Source: Dehalococcoidia bacterium (lineage in GTDB: Bacteria > Chloroflexota > Dehalococcoidia > Tepidiformales > Tepidiformaceae). Taken from it: 39,889 nucleotides of DNA. Positions 9,202 through 16,450 of the stretch are shown here, piece after piece (the stretch's first letter is position 1; the number at the start of each line of letters is the position of its first letter). The DNA lies in NCBI GenBank assembly GCA_022824925.1, contig JAJDYW010000030.1:1-39889 (forward strand). The letters run 5' to 3'. The notes beneath the pieces were generated by a model that was not told the DNA's origin, did no database searches, and saw nothing but the letters and a program-made list of their open reading frames with translations. Position numbers and translations under genes: made by a program.

Positions 9202-9238
9202 CCGATGCCGGGAGGGTATAGTACCGCCCACGCATCGG
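9202..9238 (+). promoter_or_regulatory. Candidate promoter/operator of the module B binding protein
   Basis: A TATAGT -10-like hexamer (9217-9222) sits at the centre of an inverted repeat, CCGATGC (9202-9208) and GCATCGG (9232-9238). That placement would let a dimeric regulator cover the -10 region. No regulator gene adjoins, and no clear -35 box is visible. Transcription from here would give a leader of about 98 bases. Confidence 0.35.
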
Positions 9239-9326
9239 GGGCCGCCGAGCCGCGCTTCGTTATGAAGCCCGCCGCGGCGCCGCGTGGCGCCGGCAGCAGG
9301 CCCCGGAAACGCAACGGAGGGTTCCA

Positions 9327-11024
9327 ATGACATCGACCTGGAAGAAGCCCATCTCTCGCCGGCGGATGCTCGCCGGAACGGGCATTGCCGTCGGCGCGGG
9401 CGTCACCGCCGCCCTTGTCGGTTGCGGCGACGACGACGACGACGCACCCCCGCCTGCGACCGAGGCTCCCGCCGAGGCGACCGAAGCCGCAGCCGAAGCC
9501 ACCGAGGCCGCGGCCGAAGCAACCGAAGCCGCCACCGAGGCGGCCACGCCCGAGCCCACCGAGGCGCCCCAGACCGGCCCGAAGCAGGGTGGTACCCTCC
9601 GCTACGCCGTCCAGGGAGACCTACTGCTGACGAACGGGGCCCCGTTCACGCGCGCCCAGGGCATCCCCATCCTCGTCTTCGAGAGCCTCATTCGCTACGA
9701 GGACTCGCCCGCGCCGACGCACGTCCTCGTCGACCAGTACGAGGTGTCCGAGGATCTGACCCAGGTCACCATCCGGCTCAAGGAGAACGCCGTCTTCCAC
9801 GATGGCTCGCCCGTTACGCCGGACGACGTCTTCTTCGGCATCGACGCCATCACGAACCCCGAGCAGTACGGCTTCACCTTCAGGGGTCAGCTGCTGGCCT
9901 TCGCCTCGCTCGTGACCGATATGTCCGCCGTCGATGACCGCACGATGGTGTTCACCTTCGGAACGCCGCTCGCGAACATCAACGACTTCTTCGCCCAGTT
10001 CCCCGTCACCAAGCGGGATACCTACGCCCAGCTCCAGACGGGCGAGAACATCCAGGGCACGGGGCCCTACAAGATGGGGTCCTGGACCCCGGGCGTCGGC
10101 TACGACCTTGAGCCGAGCACGAACTGGCACGACGACCGCGGTGGCCCCTACCTGGACAGCGTGCAGGTCATCCAGTTCGCCGACGCGGAAGCAGTCGGCC
10201 AGGCCTACGACGCCGACGACATCGACATCGCCACAAGCGTGAGCCCGGTCTTCGGCAAGGCGCACGAGGACGACGTCCGGCTGGCGGCGAAGTGGGGCAT
10301 CGTCTACGTGGGCCTCAACGTCACCAACCCCCTCTTCGAGGACAAGCGCGTGCGCCAGGCGCTCTTCTGGGCGATCGACCGCGAGCGCATCGTCAACGAG
10401 CTCATGGAGGGGCTGGTGGAGCTGACCACGCAGCCGTGGGATCCGGGCAGCCCCGCCTTCGACCCCGACCTCGAGCAGCCCTTCTACGACCCCGAGCGGG
10501 CGCGGGCGCTCCTCGCCGAGGCCGGCTTCACCCAGACCGAGCCCATTACCTTCGACCACTACGCGAACCACCCGGTCGTGGGGGCCGGGCTCGCCTCCCT
10601 CATCAAGCAGAACTTCGCCGACGTGGGAGTCGAGATCGAGCTGGTCGGGCACCAGATCCCGGACATGAACCAGAAGCTCTTCCAGCGCGACTTCGAGGCG
10701 GGCTGGTTCCTCATGACGGGCTTCTCGCCGTTCTCGCCGGTGACGGTCATCACCCAGCCGCTGCCCTTCCAGGACAACAACCCGAGCCAGTACACGAGCG
10801 AGACGTTCCTCGACATCCGGGCGAAGCTGAAAACGCTCGATCCGTTCTCGGAAGAGGCGCTGGCGGAGTACGACCGCTTCAACGAGCTCTTCCACGACGA
10901 CCCCTGGCTGCTCCCCTGCGCGCCGTTCCGCGCCATCAACGTCGTGAAGCCGCGCGTGCAGGGCTACAACAGCTTCATCGAGCCGCTGACCTACCTCGGG
11001 TACGTCTGGCTCGACGACGCCTAG
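9327..11024 (+). CDS. Peptide-type ABC transporter substrate-binding lipoprotein (module B)
   Basis: This complete 565-residue SBP_bac_5 family protein captures solute outside the membrane. The N-terminus combines a twin-arginine-like motif (ISRRRMLAG, residues 9-17) with a lipobox ending at Cys33 (LVGC), so it is probably exported folded by Tat and lipid-anchored. A run of five Asp and a linker of Ala-Thr-Glu repeats (about residues 40-80) tether the binding domain. Domain landmarks are FHDGSPVTPDDVFFG, GTGPYKMGSWTPGVG and VRQALFWAIDRERI. The ATG follows GGAGGG. It is a paralogue of the module A binding protein. A large hairpin separates it from the sulfatase downstream. Confidence 0.93.
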   Translation: MTSTWKKPISRRRMLAGTGIAVGAGVTAALVGCGDDDDDAPPPATEAPAEATEAAAEATEAAAEATEAATEAATPEPTEAPQTGPKQGGTLRYAVQGDLLLTNGAPFTRAQGIPILVFESLIRYEDSPAPTHVLVDQYEVSEDLTQVTIRLKENAVFHDGSPVTPDDVFFGIDAITNPEQYGFTFRGQLLAFASLVTDMSAVDDRTMVFTFGTPLANINDFFAQFPVTKRDTYAQLQTGENIQGTGPYKMGSWTPGVGYDLEPSTNWHDDRGGPYLDSVQVIQFADAEAVGQAYDADDIDIATSVSPVFGKAHEDDVRLAAKWGIVYVGLNVTNPLFEDKRVRQALFWAIDRERIVNELMEGLVELTTQPWDPGSPAFDPDLEQPFYDPERARALLAEAGFTQTEPITFDHYANHPVVGAGLASLIKQNFADVGVEIELVGHQIPDMNQKLFQRDFEAGWFLMTGFSPFSPVTVITQPLPFQDNNPSQYTSETFLDIRAKLKTLDPFSEEALAEYDRFNELFHDDPWLLPCAPFRAINVVKPRVQGYNSFIEPLTYLGYVWLDDA

Positions 11025-11057
11025 GGCGCGAGCCCCGGGCATCGACGTTCGTTCTCG

Positions 11058-11091
11058 CACCGCCGCCGGACCACCAGGACCGGCGGCGGTG
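11058..11091 (+). terminator. Strong hairpin between binding protein and arylsulfatase
   Basis: Twelve perfect base pairs (CACCGCCGCCGG with CCGGCGGCGGTG) close a 10-base loop. There is no T-run. It could be a partial terminator or an RNA-stabilising element that raises binding-protein expression over the downstream sulfatase, as known for other binding-protein operons. Confidence 0.55.
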
Positions 11092-11151
11092 TGGCGAAGA
11101 CCGCAACCCTCGAAGGTGGGGCGCGCCGCCCGTGCGCCCGTAGGAGGAACC

Positions 11152-13392
11152 ATGCCCGACGCAGCCGATTTCGCCGGCTATTCCGTCCTCGAAGCCACCG
11201 AGTCGCCCGCGGAGTGGCCCCCGCGGCCCGACCTGCGCGGCGTCCCCAACGTCGTCTACATCGTCCTCGACGACGTGGGGTTCGCGCAGTTCGGGTCCTA
11301 CGGTTCCACCATCGACACGCCCAACATGGACCGGCTCGCGGCCAACGGCCTGCGCTACACCAACTACCACACCACCACCCTCTGCTCCCCCTCGCGCGCC
11401 TGCCTGCTGACGGGGCGGAACCACCACACGGTCGGCATGCGCTCGGTCTCGAACTGGGCGCGCGCCTACCCGAACGGCCGCGGCGCGATCTCCAACCGGG
11501 CCGCCACCATCGCCCAGATCCTGCGCAGCCAGGGCCTCTCGACCTTCGCCGTGGGGAAGTGGCACCTCGCCCCCATGTCGGAGACCTCGGCGGCCGGGCC
11601 GTTCGACCACTGGCCCCTGCAGAAAGGCTTCGAGCGCTACTACGGCTTCCTCGATGCGCTCTCCGACCAGTTCGCCCCCGAGCTCACCTACGACAACCAC
11701 CGCATCCCCACCCCCGACACCCCCGGTTACCACGTCAGCGAGGACATCGTCGACCGCGCCATCGGGTTCATCCGGGACCAGAACGCGATCTACGACGAGA
11801 AGCCGTTCTTCCTGTACGTCGCCTTCGGCGCTTGCCACGACCCCCACCAGGCGCCCCCCGAGTACCTGGAGAAGTACCGCGGCCGCTTCGACGAGGGCTA
11901 CGAAGCCGCCCGCGAGGAGTGGTTCGAGCGGCAGAAGGCGATGGGCATCGTCCCCGAGGACACGGTCCTCCCCCCGAGCAACCCTAACGTTCCCCCCTGG
12001 GACAGCCTCACGCCCGACCAGCAGCGCGTCGCCAACCGCCTGCAGGAGGCGTTCGCCGCCATGCTGGACCACACCGACGTCCAGATCGGCCGCCTCGTCG
12101 ACTACCTCGAGGAGACGGACCAGCTCGACAACACGATCATCGTGCTCACCTCCGACAACGGCGCCAGCGACGCCGGCGGACCCCTCGGGCGGGTGAACTG
12201 GCTGCGCGCCATGAACGGCCTCGACGACGAGTCCTTCAACCTCGCGAACATCGACGAGATCGGCGGCCCGCGCTCCCACACCAACTACCCGACCGGCTGG
12301 GCGCAGACGGGGAACACGCCGCTGCGCTGGTACAAGCAGTACCTGCACGCGGGCGGCATCCGTGCGCCACTCGTGATCCACTGGCCCGAGCGCATCGGGG
12401 AAGGCGGCCTGCGCCATCAGTTCCACCACGTCACCGACGTGACCCCGACGGTGCTCGAGCTGCTCGGCATGGAGGCCCCGGCGGTCTTCGAGGGCATTCC
12501 CCAGCTCCCGGTGGCCGGCACGAGCATGGCCTATACCTTCGACGAACCCGGCGCCCCCGGGCGCAAGCTCACCCAGCACTTCGAGATGAACGGCCACCGC
12601 TCCATCTGGCACGAGGGATGGAAGGCCGTGACCCTCCACACCATCGGCGACGACTTCCAGCAGGAAGCGTGGGAGCTCTACCACCTCGACGAGGACTACG
12701 CCGAGAACGACGACCTCGCCCGCGAGGAGCCGGAGCGGCTGCGCAAGCTCATCGACCGCTGGTGGGCGGAGGCGGGGCGGCACGGCGTCCTCCCCCTCGA
12801 GCAGGGCGGTCCCGCTGAGTCCGTCTTCAACGTCGCCCCCGGCAGCCCCCAGGACCGGAGCACCTTCACCTACGCCCACGGCATGGCCCATGTGCCCACC
12901 GTGGCCGCCGCCGATGTGCGCAACCGCTCCCACCGCATCAGGGCGAGCATCGTGCGTGAAGGCAACGGCGAGGGGGTCATCCTCGCCCACGGCGGGTACG
13001 CCGGCGGCTATGCCCTCTACGTGCAGGAAGGCCGTCTCGTGTACGAGCAGAACTGCGCCGGCGACTACACCCGCATCGCCGGCGGCGACGAGCTTCCCGC
13101 CGGCCGCTCCGAGGTCGAGTTCGCCTTCACGAAGACGGGCGACAACCGCGGAGTCGGCGCCCTCAACGTCGATGGCCGCGAGGTCGGGCGCGGCGACCTC
13201 CCGAATATGCTGCGCGGCCTCTTCACGATCGAGGGCCTCGACGTGGGCGAGGACAGCGGCACGTCCGTGAGCGAGCAGTACGAGGCGCCCTTCCCCTTCG
13301 CCGGCGCCATCGAGTCGCTCGTCATCGAGGTCGACGACGACCAGGCGCTCGACCCGTCCCGGCTGGTGCAGGCCGAGGAGGAGCAGCAGTAG
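11152..13392 (+). CDS. Arylsulfatase (large, AtsA-like)
   Basis: This 746-residue type I sulfatase is in the size class of the large actinobacterial arylsulfatases. The motif C78-S-P-S-R82, followed by ACLLTGRNHHTVGM, is the canonical CxPxR formylglycine site. VYIVLDDVGFAQFG gives the paired Asp metal ligands (40-41), and TSDNGASDAGGP gives the later Asp-Asn pair. The C-terminal third (after about residue 560) is a beta-rich extension found in large sulfatases. I chose the ATG at 11152 because TAGGAGGAAC precedes it and the longer frame adds 21 residues of poor coding character. It differs clearly from the module A sulfatase, so the two probably act on different esters. No signal peptide is apparent. 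Confidence 0.92.
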   Translation: MPDAADFAGYSVLEATESPAEWPPRPDLRGVPNVVYIVLDDVGFAQFGSYGSTIDTPNMDRLAANGLRYTNYHTTTLCSPSRACLLTGRNHHTVGMRSVSNWARAYPNGRGAISNRAATIAQILRSQGLSTFAVGKWHLAPMSETSAAGPFDHWPLQKGFERYYGFLDALSDQFAPELTYDNHRIPTPDTPGYHVSEDIVDRAIGFIRDQNAIYDEKPFFLYVAFGACHDPHQAPPEYLEKYRGRFDEGYEAAREEWFERQKAMGIVPEDTVLPPSNPNVPPWDSLTPDQQRVANRLQEAFAAMLDHTDVQIGRLVDYLEETDQLDNTIIVLTSDNGASDAGGPLGRVNWLRAMNGLDDESFNLANIDEIGGPRSHTNYPTGWAQTGNTPLRWYKQYLHAGGIRAPLVIHWPERIGEGGLRHQFHHVTDVTPTVLELLGMEAPAVFEGIPQLPVAGTSMAYTFDEPGAPGRKLTQHFEMNGHRSIWHEGWKAVTLHTIGDDFQQEAWELYHLDEDYAENDDLAREEPERLRKLIDRWWAEAGRHGVLPLEQGGPAESVFNVAPGSPQDRSTFTYAHGMAHVPTVAAADVRNRSHRIRASIVREGNGEGVILAHGGYAGGYALYVQEGRLVYEQNCAGDYTRIAGGDELPAGRSEVEFAFTKTGDNRGVGALNVDGREVGRGDLPNMLRGLFTIEGLDVGEDSGTSVSEQYEAPFPFAGAIESLVIEVDDDQALDPSRLVQAEEEQQ

Positions 13393-13395
13393 GTC

Positions 13396-13412
13396 GCCCC
13401 CTTTCCGGGGGC
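13396..13412 (+). terminator. Small hairpin after arylsulfatase
   Basis: GCCCCC pairs with GGGGGC around a TTTCC loop just after the stop codon, and the following bases are TTC. Plausible weak intrinsic terminator. Confidence 0.4.
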
Positions 13413-13479
13413 TTCACGCGCCTGCCCGTGGCCGGCCGAGGGCGGCTACGCTGGTGGCAAGCGCTGAAGGGAGGCGCGC

Positions 13480-14949
13480 GTGGCCACGGTCCTCGTCCTG
13501 GGCGCATCCGGATACGTCGGCAGCCACCTCGTGCCGCGGCTGGTCGCGGAGGGGCACGCCGTCCGCGCCGCCGGCCGTCGCCGCGAGACCCTCGAGGCGC
13601 GCGAGTGGGCGGGCGTCGAGGTCGTGCAGGCGGACGCGCTCGACCCGGACACGCTGACGCCCGCCTTCGAAGGCGCCGACCTCGTCTACTACCTCGTCCA
13701 CTCGATGGCTTCGGGGGCGGACTTTCCCGAGCGCGACCGGCGCGCAGCCGCGAACGCGCGCGCGGCGGCGGAACGCGCCGGCGTGGAACGCATCGTCTAC
13801 CTCGGCGGCCTGCAGCCTCCGGGCGACGCTTCCACCCACCTCGCCTCCCGCCGCGAGACCGGCGACGTGCTGCGCGACGGCCCGGTCGATGTGACCGAGG
13901 TGCGCGCCGGGATCGTCGTCGGTCCCGGCTCCGCCGCCTTCGAGGTCATCCGCGACCTCGTGTACCACCTGCCCGTGATGGTCACGCCCCGCTGGGTCCG
14001 CTCGCTGACGCAGCCCATCGCCCTCGACGACCTCGTCGAGTACCTCGTGCGCCTCCCCGGCACCGAGCCGCCCGGCGACCACACCTGCGATGTCGGCGGC
14101 CCAGAGGTGGTGCGCTACCAGGACCTGCTCTCGCGGTTCGCGCGGGTGGTGGGGCGAACGCTGCTCATCATCCCGGTGTCCGTCCTGAGCCCGCGCCTCT
14201 CCTCGTACTGGCTTGACCTCGTGACGGCGGTCCCCTCGAGCGTCGCCCGCCCGCTCATCGACGGGCTCCGCCACGACCTCGTGGTCGACCCCGCCGCGGA
14301 CCTCCGCACCCGCATCCCCATCGGTCTGCGCACCTACGAGGAGGCCGTGCGTGCCGCCCTCGAGGCCGAGCGCACGGCCGACCTCCCCGCCCGCTGGACC
14401 GAGGGCTCGTTCGCGATGCGCGACCACCGCCCCGATATCTCCTTCTACAGCCGCGGCGAGCGGGTCGAGCGCACGAGCACGGCCGCACCCTCGGCGGTCT
14501 GGACAGTCGTCTCCGCCATCGGCGGGGCGAACGGCTGGTACTACGGGAACGTTCTCTGGAACCTCCGCGGCCTGCTCGACCGCCTCGTTGGCGGCGTTGG
14601 GCGGCGCCGGGGGCGCCGCCACCCGGCCGACATCCGCCCCGGCGACGCCCTCGACTTCTGGCGCGTGGTCGGCGTCGAGCCGGGCCGGCGGCTCACGCTG
14701 CTCGCCGAGATGAAGCTGCCCGGCATCGCCGTGCTCGAGTTCGAGGTGTCCCCCGCCGGGGACGGTTCCCGGATCGTGGTGTCGGCGCACTTCCACCCGG
14801 CGGGGGCGGCGGGTTTGCTCTACTGGTACGCGCTCTGGCCCTTGCACAAGCGCATCTTCGCGGGCCTCACGGACGCAATCGTGGAGCGCGCGCTGGCGTC
14901 GCCGGTCAGTGGAGCCAGTGCTCCCCCGCAAGGTCACGCTGCTCGCTGA
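13480..14949 (+). CDS. NAD(P)-binding SDR-type epimerase/reductase with DUF2867 domain
   Basis: This 489-residue two-domain protein begins with an atypical or extended short-chain dehydrogenase fold. The nucleotide-binding glycine motif GASGYVGSHL lies at residues 7-16, and YYLVHSM follows strand four. The C-terminal 150 residues (from ISFYSRGERV) match the DUF2867/SRPBCC-like domain often fused to YbjT-type dehydrogenases. Start is GTG behind AAGGGAGG. The reaction is unknown; family members are thought to be oxidoreductases acting on lipid or isoprenoid-like compounds, but no substrate can be read here. The gene stands alone and converges on the ribbon-helix-helix gene. Confidence 0.85.
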   Translation: MATVLVLGASGYVGSHLVPRLVAEGHAVRAAGRRRETLEAREWAGVEVVQADALDPDTLTPAFEGADLVYYLVHSMASGADFPERDRRAAANARAAAERAGVERIVYLGGLQPPGDASTHLASRRETGDVLRDGPVDVTEVRAGIVVGPGSAAFEVIRDLVYHLPVMVTPRWVRSLTQPIALDDLVEYLVRLPGTEPPGDHTCDVGGPEVVRYQDLLSRFARVVGRTLLIIPVSVLSPRLSSYWLDLVTAVPSSVARPLIDGLRHDLVVDPAADLRTRIPIGLRTYEEAVRAALEAERTADLPARWTEGSFAMRDHRPDISFYSRGERVERTSTAAPSAVWTVVSAIGGANGWYYGNVLWNLRGLLDRLVGGVGRRRGRRHPADIRPGDALDFWRVVGVEPGRRLTLLAEMKLPGIAVLEFEVSPAGDGSRIVVSAHFHPAGAAGLLYWYALWPLHKRIFAGLTDAIVERALASPVSGASAPPQGHAAR

Positions 14950-15016
14950 GTAGCGCGTCGAGCGCCTCCACCAGCCGCCCAATGCGGTGGGCTTCAGCAA
15001 GTCACCTTGCGGGGAG
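14928..15016. repeat. Long-loop inverted repeat between convergent genes
   Basis: The arm CTCCCCCGCAAGGTCAC (about 14928-14944) is mirrored by GTCACCTTGCGGGGAG (15001-15016), with one bulge and one mismatch. The loop is about 56 bases, too long for a typical terminator. The repeat covers the 3' ends of both flanking genes. Confidence 0.4.
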
Positions 15017-15427
15017 CCCTCGTTCACGCCGCCACTGGGCCTCGGCCCTGTCGGCCTCGGCATCCAGGCGGTCGAGCCAGGCGTCGACCTCCTCGCGGAA
15101 CTCGTCGTAGTACCGCGAGGCCGCCTCCACCTGGTCGATCCTCAGGACGAGATCGTCCGCGATCCTTGCGAACAGCTCGTCGGCTGGACCCTCCCGGTCC
15201 CGAAAGAGGCGTCCAAGCACCCAGATGTCCGGCCCATCCACCAGGCCGGGGCGGCGGCCGGCGGGGCCGGGGCGGAACACGATCCCCGGGTGGCGCTCCA
15301 TGCGAAGCCCTTCCTCCAGGAACCGCTTCGTGAGCGCTGAGCGCGACTGCCCGCTCCTGCGGCACTCGTCCTCCAGCTCCTGGAGGAGGCCGTCATCGAG
15401 ACGCACGGACAACTGCTTGCTCGCCAT
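15002..15427 (-). CDS. Ribbon-helix-helix (CopG-like) protein, probable antitoxin without toxin
   Basis: This 141-residue protein starts with a ribbon-helix-helix DNA-binding fold (QLSVRLDDGLLQELEDEC, about residues 5-45). An HPGIVFRPGPAGRRPGLV segment follows, then an acidic and basic helical C-terminus. That layout is typical of CopG-type antitoxins that pair with a PIN- or DUF5615-type toxin encoded immediately downstream. Here no toxin follows: after 52 bases the opposite-strand epimerase begins. In the same frame after the TGA stop, another 31 codons are open and encode a helix-like segment (LAEAHRIGRLVEALDALL). The ribosome site is weak. It could act as an orphan regulator or be the remnant of a toxin-antitoxin pair. 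Confidence 0.75.
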   Translation of the reverse strand: MASKQLSVRLDDGLLQELEDECRRSGQSRSALTKRFLEEGLRMERHPGIVFRPGPAGRRPGLVDGPDIWVLGRLFRDREGPADELFARIADDLVLRIDQVEAASRYYDEFREEVDAWLDRLDAEADRAEAQWRRERGLPAR

Positions 15428-15500
15428 TGGACTCAGCCTCTGCGTGGTCGTGCCGCCCAGCGTACTACCGCATCGAAGACGATTGCCGCGATGAAGGGAG

Positions 15501-15953
15501 TCAGGCGGAGGATTCGGGGGTGAGGGAGCGCTCGTAGGCGCTCAGCAGGGAGAGCAGGATCTCTTCGACCTGCACGCGACCCCAGCGGCGGACACGGCGC
15601 TCGTCGGTTGCCTCCGCGGCTTGATCGCCGAGGGTGGCCACCCGCGCGACCACTTGCCAGGCGGAGCGCCCGCCGTTGCCCCGGTCGACGAGCTCGAAGG
15701 CGGCGCACTGGCCGGCGCCGATGAGGACCTCGAAGCGGTCCCCTTCGCCAAGGGGCTCGATGGAGAGGGGGAGGGCCTCGCCGTAGACGTGGCGGACATC
15801 CTCGATGCAGTCGCTCGCCCAGCCGTGAATAGTGGCGAGGACCCGGCGCTGGGAGTCGACGTCGTGTGCGCGGCTCAGAAGCCACGACTCCCGCCGTTCC
15901 AGCCACGCCTGGTGGAGGCTTCGAACACGTGCCTCGAATGGCAGACCATCCAC
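15501..15953 (-). CDS. Hypothetical protein, 150 residues
   Basis: I do not recognise this protein. It is soluble, with an Arg- and Trp-rich helical N-terminal part, a central strand-like stretch (SIEPLGEGDRFEVLIGAG), one Cys, and a helical C-terminus ending in LLSAYERSLTPESSA. It has no membrane segment or signal peptide. The GTG start is supported by AGGAGA eight bases upstream, and amino-acid use looks coding. It lies between the orphan ribbon-helix-helix gene and the amt-glnB operon on the same strand, separated from both by more than 70 bases, so it is probably its own unit. Confidence 0.7.
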   Translation of the reverse strand: MDGLPFEARVRSLHQAWLERRESWLLSRAHDVDSQRRVLATIHGWASDCIEDVRHVYGEALPLSIEPLGEGDRFEVLIGAGQCAAFELVDRGNGGRSAWQVVARVATLGDQAAEATDERRVRRWGRVQVEEILLSLLSAYERSLTPESSA

Positions 15954-16006
15954 GGCTTCGTCTCCTGGCCTGGAATGTGAAACGGGAAGCGGGAACGGGA
16001 TCAGTC

Positions 16007-16043
16007 GAGGGGCCGGGCGGAGGGGGTTCGCGCCCGGCCCCTC
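16007..16043 (-). terminator. Terminator hairpin after amt-glnB
   Basis: A perfect 13-bp inverted repeat (GAGGGGCCGGGCG, 16007-16019, with CGCCCGGCCCCTC, 16031-16043) encloses an 11-base loop, 17 bases beyond the glnB stop. There is no T-run, as usual in high-GC genomes. Confidence 0.7.
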
Positions 16044-16059
16044 TGCGGCGGATCTGGCG

Positions 16060-16401
16060 CTAGAGCGCCTCGTCGCCGCGTTCGCGGGTGCGAACGCGAA
16101 CGGCGTCGTCCACGGTCGAGATGAACACCTTCCCGTCGCCGATCTCGCCAGAGCTGGCGTTATCGAGGACGGCGTCCACCACGGCGTCGGCCTTGTCGTC
16201 GGCGACCACCAGCGTTAGGAACACCTTGGAGAGGTACTCGACGCGGTACTCTCGGCCACGCCACTGCTCCGTGATGCCACGCTGCTTGCCGTGGCCCTTG
16301 ACCTCCCAGACGGTGATACCGCCGGAGAAGCCGAGCTCGTCGAGCGCGTCCTTTACGGGTTCGAGCGCACTCGGCCGGATGATGGCTTCGATTTTCTTCA
16401 C
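16060..16401 (-). CDS. glnB: Nitrogen regulatory protein P-II
   Basis: This 113-residue P-II signal protein senses 2-oxoglutarate and ATP/ADP and gates ammonium transport and nitrogen metabolism. From the GTG at 16401 it reads VKKIEAIIRPSALEPVKDAL, like GlnB/GlnK. AAAGGAG upstream supports this start over the longer frame to 16524. The T-loop holds GREYRVEYLSK. Tyr52 aligns with the uridylylated Tyr51 of enteric GlnB after a one-residue Gly insertion, whereas the enteric Tyr46 position is Trp. The C-terminal signature GEIGDGKVFIS is intact. It follows amt by 49 bases, so it is most likely a GlnK-type partner that plugs the Amt pore. Modification by a uridylyltransferase cannot be judged here. 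Confidence 0.93.
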   Translation of the reverse strand: MKKIEAIIRPSALEPVKDALDELGFSGGITVWEVKGHGKQRGITEQWRGREYRVEYLSKVFLTLVVADDKADAVVDAVLDNASSGEIGDGKVFISTVDDAVRVRTRERGDEAL

Positions 16402-16450
16402 CGGGAACTCCTTTCCGGACTCAGGGTCGGATGGGGAATGTGGCTCGCGT

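Noticed and set aside
9091..9333. Upstream extension of the module B DppB-like permease by 81 codons
   Set aside because: Non-conserved, overlaps the divergent gene and promoter region; the ATG at 9090 gives the exact length of the paralogue.
10975..12990. 671-codon minus-strand frame over the arylsulfatase
   Set aside because: Shadow of the plus-strand gene, which has the catalytic CSPSR motif.
14928..15016. Inverted repeat as an intrinsic terminator
   Set aside because: The loop of about 56 bases is too long and there is no T-run; kept only as a repeat.
13414..15063. 549-codon minus-strand frame over the epimerase gene
   Set aside because: Repetitive Arg/Gly/Val/Asp shadow composition and no domain; the plus-strand frame carries clear Rossmann and DUF2867 motifs.
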